Assembly (NCBI GenBank): GCA_010015745.1
Contig: ML978334.1
Coordinates: 1 to 43,132 of the forward strand
From: Setomelanomma holmii
Lineage: Eukaryota > Ascomycota > Dothideomycetes > Pleosporales > Phaeosphaeriaceae
Length of the DNA: 43,132 nt
Direction: 5' to 3'
Position 1 is the first letter of the stretch, and each line of letters starts with the position of its first letter. A program made the position numbers and the translations under genes. Of this stretch, positions 1-11,507 are shown in pieces. The notes below the pieces were generated by a model. It searched no databases and was not told the DNA's origin. It was given only the letters and a program-made list of their open reading frames with translations.

Positions 1-2
1 CG

Positions 3-176
3 CTGCACATAGAGAGGCCCTGGAGCATGGTTGACTTTGTGCAGGAGAGTGGGCGGATGCGAGCAGAAGGGAAGTCGATAATTGTGCTCAAGCAGGAGCT
101 GGAGCAGGAGCAGGTGATGGATGACAGCGAGGCTAGGAGGCCTTCATACGCACTGCAGGCTGCCGGCGAAAGGCTA
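3..176 (+). pseudogene. RecQ-like helicase, C-terminal end (cut by window edge)
   Basis: An open frame enters from the left edge and stops with TGA at 174-176. It encodes about 57 residues. The segment HIERPWSMVDFVQESGRMRA matches RecQ helicase motifs V-VI, where the family usually has Q-E-x-G-R-x-G-R-D-G. The arginine-rich motif is present but altered (GRMRAEG). The tail is short and acidic (EQEQVMDDSEARR). The next helicase copy starts about 230 bp downstream on the same strand, so this looks like the end of a preceding tandem copy. Whether the left-hand gene is complete cannot be seen. Typed as pseudogene only because it is partial here; it may be the end of an intact gene. Confidence 0.65.
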
Positions 177-409
177 TGAGCCAGTATATGAATGGCAGGC
201 AGCTGTCCTAACCAATATGATGCCAGGTGTTCGGCCTAACATTCGCTGAAATAGGCTTAACGCTAGGGGAGCGCTAAGCAAACAAGGAAACTCAAGAGGC
301 CTAACACCCATTTCATTAACCCCCAAACATCCCACTCTAACGTACGCATCTGCTATTACTTTGTATACAAAAAGTGTGCAAATTTATTAGATCTATCGGC
401 TAGCACAGG

Positions 410-3400
410 TTGCAGGTATACATAGTTACGTGTAACGATCCTGCGTCACGTCGTGTTGCAGGCGTCGCAGCGCGATGGAGCTGTCAGTGTGGGACAGCCG
501 AGCGCCCACTACCGTGCCAGACCAACAGCAGAGCAGCAGCAGCAGCGTACAGCGTACAGCGCGCAGCACACAACTGTCAACACTGGCCTAAGAAGATCTC
601 AAGAGACAATTGCGACACTGTCTTTTGCTTTCTTGAAGAATTTGGCGTGCTGGTATGCAAGCAGCACTGCACAGGAGTCATTAATCTCGACAGGCACTTG
701 CGAGAACAGCATGGAACCCTAATTGCAGTGCGACGGCAGATCACAGACTACTTTTCGCGATTTTCTAACGTCGATCCGAGTGCAATCAAGCTCCCAGAGC
801 AGCCAGCATCGCCAATCCCAGAGCTTGGGGCGCCGCTGAAAGGATTAAAGTGCAAAGCATGCAGCGTCATCACTACAAACAGAGGGAACATGAAGACGCA
901 CTGCAAGAAAACGCACGATCTTTTGTGGACGGGTGACAAAAGCGTATTGTTTAAGTCTGTCAAAGTTCAGACGTTTTTTAGCAGTGGGGGGCTGCAGAAA
1001 TATTTTATTGTTGATTGTGGTCATGGAGAAAATGGGGCAAAATTGGATTCCGATTTAGTTGTTCAGCAACAACTCAGCAACTACTAGAAAGTGCGACAAC
1101 AGATTGACGACGACATGCAAGTCATGGAGGAAGCTGTCAAGACTGATAAAACCGGCTGGTTCAAGAGAACAGGGTGGTTGCCGTTTCTAAAAGGTCGCAA
1201 TCTCGCTCATCTGGGCTACACAGCCCGCTTGCCCGACCGCAACGAAGCAAAGCTACAGCTAGCTGCTGAGCTGACAGAAACATTGATTGAACAAAGCGTC
1301 AAGGGCTTAGCAACACTTCCACGAGAGACACGGCGATGGCTTCGTAGTGCAAAGCAGGCAGAGGCAGATCCCCGGCCGCTGGCGCGACTGCAGAACCCCG
1401 AGAGTCAAGCAACGTACGCTGGCTACATAGTCCGATTTGTGTGCTTCTATCTCCGCATTATTGCCGACGAAGAGAGCCGAGTGGACGTGTATCTGTCGCA
1501 GAGATCTCAGGCTGTTGATAGCAGCGAGGAGGCGAGCAGCGAAGAGAGTAGCACAGAAAGTGAATACGACGACAGCGACAAGGACAACGCTGGTAGCACC
1601 GACAACGACAGCATCGCGCCGCCGCGTCGACCGCGCAAAAATGTGCAGGTAGACAAGATGAAAGACGCGCGTGAACTGTTTAGCTGGAAGGACGATCAGA
1701 AGGTGCTGGCAGTGCAGCTGTGGCTGAAGCTGGACGACGGCGAGCCGGCTGCTCAGATGAATGCTCTACTTGGCTCGCTGGCTTCGTTCATTCTTACAGG
1801 CTATGGCAACGATGAGATGTCAACTGGTCTAATGCAGTATCTCGCCGTGCTAGGGATAGACACGCAGACGAACCGCTTGCGCACGGCGAAGAACTACTCG
1901 TACATTCTGGCTGGTGTGGTGAACTGTGCCCGTGTGCTAGCCGTAGAGAAGCTGCTTCCCGAAGCAGAACGCGATGAGCAGATGGAGGAAGAGCGTGACC
2001 GATTCTTGGACATGCGCAAGAAGTATCTGGCTGACGGCTCATACAGTCCGATGAGCGCAATGATCAGTCTGCTAGCATACGGCAAACACGCTGCGATCAA
2101 TGAGGGAAACGCTGGCAGCACGTACTGGTCGCCCGACAAGAAGACTTTCTACTTGAATGGCTGGCCGATTGTGGTTGAACGCTTCCGCAAGATGGCTCAG
2201 AGCATGGAGGCTGAGTTAGTAGAGAGATTCTGGCAGCTATGCTGGGTAGACGATGTTGCCAAGCACTTTGCGATTGATCTCGCGCAGGTTACGGACGATG
2301 TTACATTCACAACGCGAGGCAAGTCTTTTGTAACGACTGCTGGCAACAATCTGTCAGAAGGGCTGGCGTGGATGCTGAACAGGGCAAGAAGTACAGAGGG
2401 CGGTATGCGACTGCAGACTTTGGACGGCCGATGGAGAAGCAAAAAGGTGCGAGAGTATCTGCGGGAGCTGGACCGTGTCAAGGAGCTCATGCTGGGCTGC
2501 GTACATATTGAACAGGGTCAGCCGGCTCGAGGGTCAGAGATTCTGACGATGCGGCATCGCAACGGGTTGCTGCAGGACCGCAATATGTTTGTAATAGCAG
2601 CTACTATGGTGTCAGTGATCCGCTACTACAAGTCGCAGTCCCAGTACGACGTGCCGAAGGTTGTGCCGCGCTTTCTACCGCCGCGATTAGGACAGATTAT
2701 GGCGCTCTACTTAAGCTACTTACAGCCATTTGAGGAGTATCTGGTGGTGCAAGAGCTCGGTGGTAGCGTGCACGACTACATCTGGGGCAACTCAGAAGGC
2801 GCATGGAGCACCGACCGACTTACAAAGGTGCTGAAGCGCGAGACAGGCAAACGGCTTGGTGTAGAACTGCATACGCTGGGCTACCGTCACACGGCAGTAG
2901 GTATTGGTCGGGTCAAGGTAGGCGAGTCGTTTGGTCGGGGCTATCAAGACGAGGTTCGGGAGATTGACGAAGCGGAAGTCGACGAAGATCATGAGGATCT
3001 TATCGAGCTGCAGAACTCGCGCAGTACAGCGATGGGCGTAGGCAACTACAGCGTCTCCATTGACATTGTGAAGCATCTCAGCACGCGGTCGATAGATGCG
3101 TTCCGGGCACTCAGCACAGCGTGGCACCGCTTCTTAGGTGTGGACGGGCAGACAGCAGCGCATGAAGAGCCGACGCCGCGAAGGAAAAGACCGATGCGAG
3201 AGAGCATATCTGGGCTTGCGCTGTTGCCGAAAGAGAAAGCTGTTCAGGTAGAAGACAGGCGGGCTACAGCCGTACACAGGGCGCTGCAGAGGGTGTTGGG
3301 CAAGCAAGACGTTGGGTTTCGGTCGATGGAGCAGGAGCAGGCGCTGTACGCCGTGATGGACAAGCAGACGCCGCTGGTAGTTATACTTCCGACCGGTGGA

Positions 3401-3636
3401 GGGAAGAGCTTGCTGTTTACGCTGCCGGCTTGTATCGAAGAGACGGGCGTGACTATAGTGGTGGTGCCGTACCGGGCGTTGATTGACGACTTGGTTGGCC
3501 GAATCCGCGATTATGGGGTCGACTGCATGGAGTGGAAGCGTGGCGAGAGCAACCCGGCGTCTGTTGTTATTGTCAGCGCGGACGTAGCGGGCGACAGCAC
3601 GAGCAACGGCAACTTCTTGGGGTATGCGCGGCTGTT
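410..3636 (+). pseudogene. Zinc-finger / tyrosine-recombinase-like / RecQ helicase protein, broken
   Basis: Two reading frames in the same phase are separated only by a TAG at 1085-1087. The first part (410-1084) has two C2H2-like fingers: CKQHC...HLREQH and CKACSVITTNRGNMKTHCKKTH cut down to C-x2-C-x12-H-x4-H. It has no early ATG, so the true 5' end is uncertain. The second part (to 3636) has an acidic Ser/Asp-rich linker, then a region resembling the catalytic core of tyrosine recombinases. Counting from 1091 these are R480 in PARGSEILTMRHRNG, H594 and R599-H600 in LHTLGYRHTAVGIG, and Y653 in GNYSVS. A RecQ-type Walker A follows (ILPTGGGKSLLF, K772) with motif Ia (VVPYRALIDDLVGRI). The domain order resembles fungal DUF3505-type RecQ helicases, often subtelomeric. 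Homology stops at NFLGYARLL, where hAT DNA begins, so DEAH and later motifs are missing. TAG from CAG would fit a C-to-T change. Confidence 0.75.
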
Positions 3637-6463
3637 ACACTGCCAAAACGTACTCTCCCGCACAGTATGAATCGCCAATCTCAACCTCTATTGGCTCCCG
3701 CCAGCAGCCCTGTTGTTGCACCCATCTTCCACTCCGCTGCCTCTAAACGGCTTGCCAAAGCTCGCGCATCGTCGTCGTCGGCCTCGAACCCGTCGATTGT
3801 AGAGCGTCCTCATACTTGGCCCGGTGGCGATCTTGGTGTTGTAGGCGAGCAGTTTGAGGTGAATATCAGCCACGTATACCTCAATGGGCAGAAGCTCGTG
3901 GCAGGGCGTTTGGGGTACAAAGTGAGGTTTAAGAGCGCGTTGATTGGCAACAGAGAGGCCTCTCCCATCTGGCAGCATGGTGTTGAGCTGGAGTACTTGG
4001 CCGACGACTTGACTACAACAGTTAGACTCTGGCTTTGCAAGCAGTGCCATCTTAACCGCGCGATTAACGACGCCAAAGCTGTAAGCGGTACTCACCATAT
4101 TGTAAGCCATCTCATTAAGCTCCACCGCATTGATCCCTACACCGGCATCCTTCCAGAAGCCCCGCCAAGCTCGGGGTTCTCATCTCCATTCGAAGCAGCA
4201 AAGGTAGCAGGCAGTAGCAGCGTTATATCGCACTCTCCGTGGCAAGAGGAGTCGTTGCAGAGCGCCCTAGTCGACTGGGTGATCCTAAAGGATGTGAGCT
4301 TCTTGAATGCGGTGTCATCAGAGCTTCGAGGATTACTCACATGGAACCGACGCAGTCTGCTCAACGCGCTGCCAAATACCCCAACTACATTGCGCCGATA
4401 CGTCCTCAACACCATGGAGGAGAGGATGGGCGAGATTAGAGCGTTGTTGCAAGCAGCGAGTAGCAAGATCAGTCTCAGCGTAGATGTGTGGACGTCATGT
4501 AACCACCTGAGCTTCCTTGGTATTGTCGGCCACTTTGTCGGTAAGTACCGACACCGCCTCCCTATACAGCAGGATCTGCCGGATTCTGCCACTTTGCCCG
4601 GCGCAACCTGTCGTTTAGATTGGGCGGTCAGCTTAGCGTGGCAAAAAACGAATGCACCAAAACATTCTGATATTGAGCTAGATGCCGACTACAAGAAGAG
4701 GGATATATTGATCGCCTTCAAGAACCTATATAGTGACCATACTGGCGCAGCCCAATCTTCTATCGTACTCCAAACTATTGATACCTACGAGGTCTCCTGA
4801 AAATTCCACTGTTTTGTGGGTGATAACGCTACGAGTAACGATGGCGAATTCATTGAGGGTCTCAATTAGCATCCGAACATCAACATCTCGGCCGACGAAC
4901 GCCTACGCTGTGCTGACCATATAATCAACCTTGTCGTTAAGGCTACAATATACGGGCAAGGAGTGAGCCAATGGGAGAGGGAGCTCGCTGTTGCTGCTCC
5001 AGCAGAACAGTTCCGTCGGTTTCGGGAGCTTGGTGTTGTTGGCAAGTTGCACAACTTCGTCAATGCAGTTTGTGCATCCCATAAGCGTCGGGAGCTGTTC
5101 AAGACCGTGCAGAAGGAGGCAGCTGACGACGACGACGTTCTGTATACTTTTAACACGCTGCAGCTTCGGCAGGATGGCGGCGTCCGCTGGCACTCAGTTT
5201 ATCTTATGATGCTGCGCTGCCTCGAGCTCAAAGAACCCATCCAACGCTTCATCCGAGTCCTCCGCAACGACGACGAACTCCCCGACGACGGCCTTGGTTA
5301 CAGCCCACTCACCGATGCCCTCACTGACGACGAGTGGGACAACGCTGCCGAGCTCGTCGACTTTCTACAAGCTGCGTATGAGATGGTACTAAGAGGCTGG
5401 AGGGCTCTAGCAGCTGCTCCGGATGGGGATCTCTATGGCAAACTCTACCTAATTTGCAAGCTTTGTGGGCTCACTATAGCGAGGCAGCCGAGCGCCCACA
5501 GAAGACTCAATATTTCGCAAACGCTGTATCCTTTGGCCTTGAGAAACTCACCACCTACTTCGACAAGCTCCTCCTACAATCCAACGTCAGCCTTTACGCT
5601 GCAGCTACCGCGCTCCATCCGAAGCTCCGAATAAACTGGTACAAGACGCAGTGGAAGAACTATCCTCACTGGTATCGCAAGGCAGAGTCATCTATACGCA
5701 AAGTCTTCAAAAGCTACGTCGAAAAGGATCTTGAAGCCGCGCCGGAGGACTCACAATTACTGCCGCCATCATGGCGGAAGCTCCCAGGTAGTAACAACAT
5801 CACCACCGGCAGTCTCCTCTACGATCGCACGATGGAGGTAGACCTCCATTTGCTTACAAACGCAAAGGGCAAGCGGCAGAAGCGAGCAACCCAGCTTGAC
5901 GAGTACTTTGACTCGCTGCTATCGGACTATACTAATGGGAGTGTAATAGAGCTTGCGCTGCTTGAAACAGACCCATGGGGCTGGTGGCTACAAGTCGGCC
6001 GCAACCGTTATCCCATCCTCTTCAAGATCGCCACTGACTACCTCTCTATTCCCTCCACGAGCTGCGACTGCGAGCGGGCCTTCAGCAAAGCGCGCCGTAC
6101 AATGACCGACGATTGTAACCTACTTGGAGGCACTACAATTGAAGCTCTACAGCTTCAAAAGAGCTGGCTGCTACAAGGCGTTGTGAAGAGCTCACTCCAG
6201 GACCTCGCAAAAGTGGTGGGAAAGACAGATAAAAAACAGGCTCTTAGAGTGAGCAATTCACAGCTTTCGAGCACCTTCAGCCAATCAGAGGCGAGCTACG
6301 AGTCGCAAAAATACCCCTGCAGCAGTACTACTGCTACCGGTAGTACCTCTATCCCATATTGTCACCATAGTAAGTAATGCACTCCAATGTGGGCGGTATA
6401 GTACCTAACCGAGCAATCAGTAGCAGTACTACTTCCTGTTGGAAACGCTGGAGGGGCATAGTG
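3637..6463 (+). mobile_element. hAT-family DNA transposon (decayed), inserted in the helicase gene
   Basis: The proposed limits rest on an 11-bp direct repeat, GCGCGGCTGTT, at 3626-3636 and 6464-6474. hAT elements normally make 8-bp target duplications, so part of the 11 bp may be chance. The inner ends are weak inverted repeats: ACACTGCC on the left and, reverse-complemented, CACTATGCC on the right. The right end carries subterminal AGCAGTACTAC motifs (near 6321 and 6425), as hAT elements often do. The transposase pseudogene fills the interior. The helicase reading does not resume on the right side, so the locus was rearranged as well as interrupted. Confidence 0.6.
3667..6377 (+). pseudogene. 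hAT transposase pseudogene
   Basis: ATG at 3667. Order: disordered N-terminus, BED-type zinc finger (WLCKQC ... HLIKLH), RNase H-like core starting at SLSVDVWTS (first acidic residue) and continuing at CFVGDNATSND (second), and a hAT C-terminal dimerisation domain (DYLSIPSTSCDCERAFSKAR). A probable 141-nt intron lies at 4541-4681 (GTAAGT ... CTGAT ... TAG). It is a multiple of three and has no stop, so the frame reads through it, but removing it joins GHFV to DADYKKRDIL as hAT proteins normally read. Lesions: TGA at 4798-4800, TAG at 4867-4869, and a frame change at 5386-5387 (two extra bases, GT). The C-terminal third is in the third frame from about 5388 to 6377. It cannot make a full transposase. 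Confidence 0.85.
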
Positions 6464-6474
6464 GCGCGGCTGTT

Positions 6475-9458
6475 TCGGTGTCACGGGTGGGATCATGTGA
6501 TGAACATAATGTCAAAGAGGCTAGGAGTGGATTAGTATGCAGTGGCTACTAGGACTTGTGGCATTCAAAACATGATTTTGTAAGCATTTGAGAACCAAAG
6601 TTATGGTGTGATGTGAAGTGTATTGTTCTAGTCATGACCGTCAGGTATGTGATCTCAAGCTTATATACATAGAGTGAAGGGCTAATTGGTTGGCGGATGA
6701 TACACGTGACCATGTAAGGTGCCCTGGGCTTACAGATTTTGTGCCAGGAATGGAGTCAAAAGGTGAATGTGATGTAAATCAAGCATGTGAAAGACTGCAT
6801 ATCAATGAAGCGAAGCTCTGCAAGTACAGTGTTAGATTGCATGGAGAATAGAAGAGCTGTATTATAGTCATTTCGATGACTTACTGTGTAGACCATTGTT
6901 GGGTGGAAGATCGGATAAGCCAAGGCTAGTAAGGCCTCAGAACGGCCAGCATGTTAGGTGATGGAGCAAAATTATGGTGCTCATGGTTGAAACGGTTCAT
7001 ATGCAAAACTTCAAGACACCCTCGCAATCCAGACAGAGGGAGTTTAGCCATGTTGCTGGTTGTGGGCTTAGCACAAGCTCTTTTCTCGCGTTGGATGCGA
7101 TGAATCGAGGTGTAACTGCGCAAGACAGTAGATCAAGTATTGAACTGCGAGAAGCAGTAAATCAGGGTAACCAGTGTTGTATAGTCCTGCCATTGTGTTG
7201 TTTAACCCATCTCTCATGAGATAATTGCCAGGGTCTGTTTACATGACGTATTTGTAACACAGCTGAGGGAGGAGGTGCTTGTCAAGGAGAGGAAGGAGCA
7301 CCATACCACTGCATGTAGCATATGTGACATCTTTCTTCAGCTTCTTTGTGACCAATACCTCTAGCACAATGAAGACCCGAGATGAGGGCCCCAATTCTCG
7401 CTACTCTTCTGACATAAGATTCAAGGCAAATCGTTGATGCGCTTCTGCTCACCGGGCTCATAACCTGGTAGAGCAAAATGTCGATCACGCTAGTGCCGAT
7501 GATTGGATTGGAATTCACACCTCTTCAACAGTGAGCAGGCGGAGCTATTTACTGCTCGAGCAAAGGCTCGGGCATACCGTACGTGCACCCTACTACTCAG
7601 ATTAGCCACACATGTGGCGCTCTCACGCGACAGTTAGGATTTGAGTCTTTTGTGCTGCGGCCTCATCTGGCTGTTTACGGCATGAACGTACTCAAACAAT
7701 CTCTTATGGACAATGAAGAAGGCACTGGCTCTTTAAGAGCTCAATGCTGAGCATGACCGGCTCGTGTTTTCCCACTATGCAGCTGGAACGCTTCAGCGGG
7801 TGGTTGTCGTGCTGTCAACGTAGAGTGGAAACACGAATTCCTCGAGCGCAGATATCGTGCTGACGGACGACAATCACGTACCAACATTTCATCCTTGAAT
7901 TATACCGCCAACGTTGGCGTTGCCTGGATTCCAACCAAGCTTTTCATACTGCTGGAATCCAAAGTCGACTACGACACCTAGCACAAACGAGTTGACTTCT
8001 CCGTCAGACTGCACCTGCTTGTCTGTAGAAACTTGCGATCTTGTCCTAGAGTAATTTAAGTTATGGCACCCTGGAGCGCAATGACTCCAACCATCATCTG
8101 CTTGATACTGTACTTGCGGCTGTCGACGTTTAGCACTTCACTGCAAAGCAACAGCATGGGCTCCTGGGGCGGATCTCAATGGCGGCAGACCGCCATTGAG
8201 TGCTTCGACAGTTCCATAGTAATAAATGTTAAATTAGGCTTAAATGCAGACACATGCGAAGGACCTGAAAACACCTCACCCGCGAATGAAGGGCCCAGAC
8301 ACTTCAGACGGATAAGCGTTCAAGTAGTTCCCGAGCACAAACGCCTCGAAAGCTGTTAAAACATCAGGCTACTGGATGACCTCTTCGTCGCCATGAGTGA
8401 TGCATCTGATCCGTTGCATGGCCAAACTTATACAAGCCGCTGCTTCCACGATGCGACTAGGGACAGATATGAGTGGGATTTGAATCGTTGATTGAGAAGC
8501 TCGATCTCACACATACGGATCAAGTCTCGCAAGGCTGATAGCGCTTTGAAATTCTGGCAATGATCACCGATAGATACTGGAGACTCATCACTCATCCTCA
8601 TTGATGCGCGGCTCAGCTCGTTTGGGCTGCGGAGATGCTCGGTTCTGGCAGCCCCACCACCAGAGTCACAAATGGCTAAGCGACACTACTGTGTAGTAGC
8701 TCGGGGACCTCAGGGTCCACGATATAGGGGGGACTCGACTTTGTGCCGCAAAGTATTCGAGGTGATATGCAAGCTCGCCAGGATCGCGCTGACTCAGACA
8801 AGCCTGCCTCCACAATACTTCAGTCACCTCATGCTTTGAATATTGACAAATCGAAACACTAAGTCCACCAATCAGACAGTGCCGCTGCAAAACGAACGTG
8901 GGGCCTGAACACTGGGTCGCTCTGAACAGCCCCACTCTTGGATGATCCTTGCTTCTAATTTCGAATTTAGCGCACTCCATCAGATGTTGTTGTTGTTGTA
9001 AGCCAGGCCTGAATGTTAATCATTTCCATGCTTAATTCAGGACTTTTTGCAGCAAGCCTCTCATACTTGCCGTTAACGGCCCTGAGGCTTGGCCAACAGA
9101 GATGAGGGTTCCTTAGCTGCCTCACGTACGTCAATTGCGTCCTAACAGCAAGCATGCATCTTCCTTAATCGCAATTCAAAAAGAGCCATGATAGTTGAAA
9201 TATGAAGAGTTGCTTGGTGTAGGTTTTGGTGTTCAAGAGAATTACGCACCCCTGGGGCTTACGCATCCCCGGGCATCATGTGGCCACCCACAGCCTATCC
9301 CAGACAAAGGTGTCACGTGTCAGGTAAGCACGCTCGGTCCGCTCGGCAGAAGTTTTCGATTCCCACTGGCCGTGTATCCGCCCTGTAATCGTCGCGATAA
9401 CCATTACCCACATCGCTCCGGTGTTGACAAGGAGGCACTGTGTCTCGATGAGAGTGCC
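6475..9458. other. Gene-poor stretch, no recognisable gene
   Basis: About 3 kb between the hAT element and the first TenA-like gene. The open frames here are short, lack recognisable motifs and do not join through plausible introns. A short trinucleotide run (TGT repeats near 8985-8999) is the only simple repeat noticed. No tRNA-like A/B box pair was recognised. Decayed transposon DNA is possible but not demonstrated. Confidence 0.5.
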
Positions 9459-11278
9459 ATGCCCCGGCCGACAGATACGTACACACACAGTCAGGTACTA
9501 TGCGCAAGCTCATTGCATTATAATGTACAAACGTTAAGAATCCCACAGTTTAAGGAAGTCGACAGTGTAAACTTAGGAGGAACCGTTCAATGCATTCATT
9601 GCAGGCGTTGGCAAGGAAGCGCCAGGGTACTTAATCGCAAGAAGGTCAGATTCACGATGCTCAAATTCAACTCACAGTCAATCAAGCTTATTGCTGCTTT
9701 TCAGGCGCATCTCCAGATTTGTCCGAAATACACAGCGTGGAGGGCCGCAGGGAACGGTCAAGAATTAGCTCCGCCGAATCCATACAACGCGACTGGCAGA
9801 AGAGCATTTGGCCACTCTTACGATGTCGATGATTCGTATCCTCCTCCAAGAACAAGTTCTACCCCAAAAATGCAGCGACCACATGGGACGGTAAATGTGA
9901 GCAAGTACTTTGACGAGTTTTTCGACGACAGTCTTGGCCACAAGGTAGGCTATATCTAGAATGTAGAGCCTCGAAAAGTTCTCTGATGACTTAAATAGTG
10001 CGCACGAGTGCGATGTAATAGCTGTGGTTTCGTGCGAGCCAAAAACATCACTCGACAAGCAGAGCATCTGATTCAATGCAAAGAATTTCTGTCAACAGCT
10101 GAAGCGGCAGAGCTGTGGATCAGTGGAACCCTGGCTTCCAACGACCAGCAAAATCAGGACTCGTCTACCTGGAGCAGTGCAGAGCCAAATTCTGATCTGC
10201 TGAACAATCGCCGTGGCACAAATCGTTCTTATAATGGAATGACACCAAATGATTCTCTTCCAGGACCAATCCTGCCTCAAACAACACAGTCTTCAGAGGC
10301 ACCATCATTAGCTCAATACCTCCTAATTCAAAACGAAGCGTTACTAACCAGAGCTACTCACCATACCTTCCTGTCGCATGCGGGTTGTGGAGTGCTTACG
10401 GAGGATGCACTCAGCCAGTGGCTAGCACAGATTGGGTTCATTTCACGAGCACTCGTGTCATTCACTGGAGCACTTATAGGCAAGATCCGCATACCGGAAT
10501 CTGCCAATCTTGGACGCGATTCAACTTTCCGGTGTCTGGATTTACTCTGCTCTGCAGTGAGTAATATGAAAAAGGAGCTGGAGTTTCTTGAAGCTACTAA
10601 GCGCAAGTATGGGCTGGAGGTGAATTTTGACGAACCGAAACCACCTACAAAAGGGTTCGTCGATCTTTTTCACAGCGCTTCAAGTCCGTCCGCAACATTG
10701 CTTGAGGGTATGGTAGTTCTGTGGGCCATCGAGATTGTAAGTGGTACTATGATATTGTTGGTTGCAGCTAATTAACTAGCGTCCAGCTATTCTACAATTC
10801 CTGCTCCTATGCAGCCACATTTATCGCCCAAACGACCCCGACACCACAAGAAAATTCTTATTTTTTTCCTTCTTACATTTTACCATCAGGTGCACCCGCG
10901 ACCTCCCACAGCGGACAAGTAACACCAAGGAGTGGCAGTGCCCTCCGCGAAACAGTTATCGAAAACTGGAAATCAGAAAACTTTGGCCGCTTCGTAGATG
11001 CATGTAGATCAATCGTTGACGAGCTCGCTATGGCCCAGACAACAGGCAATGGACGAGTAGAAATGACAGCTTGCGAACGCGTTTTCAAGCAAGCCATCTG
11101 GCTATGGGGCCAGATATTTCCTGAAGTCGTTTACATGGAGCAGCTGGAAGACTTGAACGATGGGCAGAGCAACAGGGACAATGAAGTCGACGGCGCGAGT
11201 AATAGGAACGGGGCTGCTGATAAACCCGTCGAGGTTGAAGATGGAAATGAAGCCCCTACCTCTGCTGATTCATCGTAA
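9459..11278 (+). CDS. Two-zinc-finger TenA-like (haem-oxygenase fold) protein, copy 1
   Basis: Five exons, all junctions in phase 0: 9459-9494, 9549-9644, 9705-9944, 9999-10736, 10787-11278; 533 aa. Introns of 54, 60, 54 and 50 nt all have GT...AG ends. The start ATG (MPRPTDTYTHSQ) was chosen because the paralogue at 25038-26813 has the same first exon and the same exon lengths for exons 1-3. Splicing assembles two C-x2-C...H-x3-C fingers: CIHCRRW...HLQIC and CNSCGF...HLIQC. The C-terminal half resembles TenA/THI-4 proteins: THHTFLSHAGCGVLTEDALS, LLEGMVVLWAIEILFYNS, ENWKSENFGRFVDACRSIVD and the terminal helix FKQAIWLWGQIFP. TenA enzymes usually hydrolyse thiamine breakdown products, but here the usual glutamate before the last FW-like motif reads LW. 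A regulatory or DNA-binding role is inference from the fingers. Substrate unknown. Confidence 0.8.
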
Positions 11279-11375
11279 AACTTGCCGGCGATGCTGCCAG
11301 ATCTGCATCTTTATTGTTGCTAGCTCGATTCGTGGGTCGAGTGACCTGGATTTGAATTTGATACAGCGAAAAGAT

Positions 11376-11507
11376 TGTAACGGTTTGGCCTTGCCCAGAT
11401 CCACTCTAGGTCAAGTTGGGATAGCTCATGTACGGTTATCTATATATGAAGCTATGCCCACCTCATATAGTCAATCAACCGCATGTCTCTCCCCCTCTAG
11501 CTGTACA
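11376..11507. repeat. Solo LTR, family A, incomplete 3' end
   Basis: Begins TGTAACGGTTTGGCC and is about 93-94% identical by eye to 27296-27434. It ends at CTGTACA, whereas the other copy runs on to CATTACA, and it has no matching 5-bp flanks (AAGAT left). It lies about 100 bp after the TenA-like copy 1 stop codon. Confidence 0.65.

Noticed and set aside
1091..3636. Starship-type captain (DUF3435 tyrosine recombinase)
   Set aside because: The recombinase-like core is fused to zinc fingers and RecQ, and is not a stand-alone 5'-most gene of a large cargo element; the domain order fits DUF3505-type helicases instead.
3532..3666. N-terminal extension of the hAT transposase frame
   Set aside because: These bases are helicase coding sequence in another frame; the transposase ATG is 3667.
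9195..9458. Extension of the TenA-like copy 1 frame to a start at 9195
   Set aside because: The sequence upstream of 9459 is not shared with copy 2, and the conserved first exon with its intron explains the gene better.
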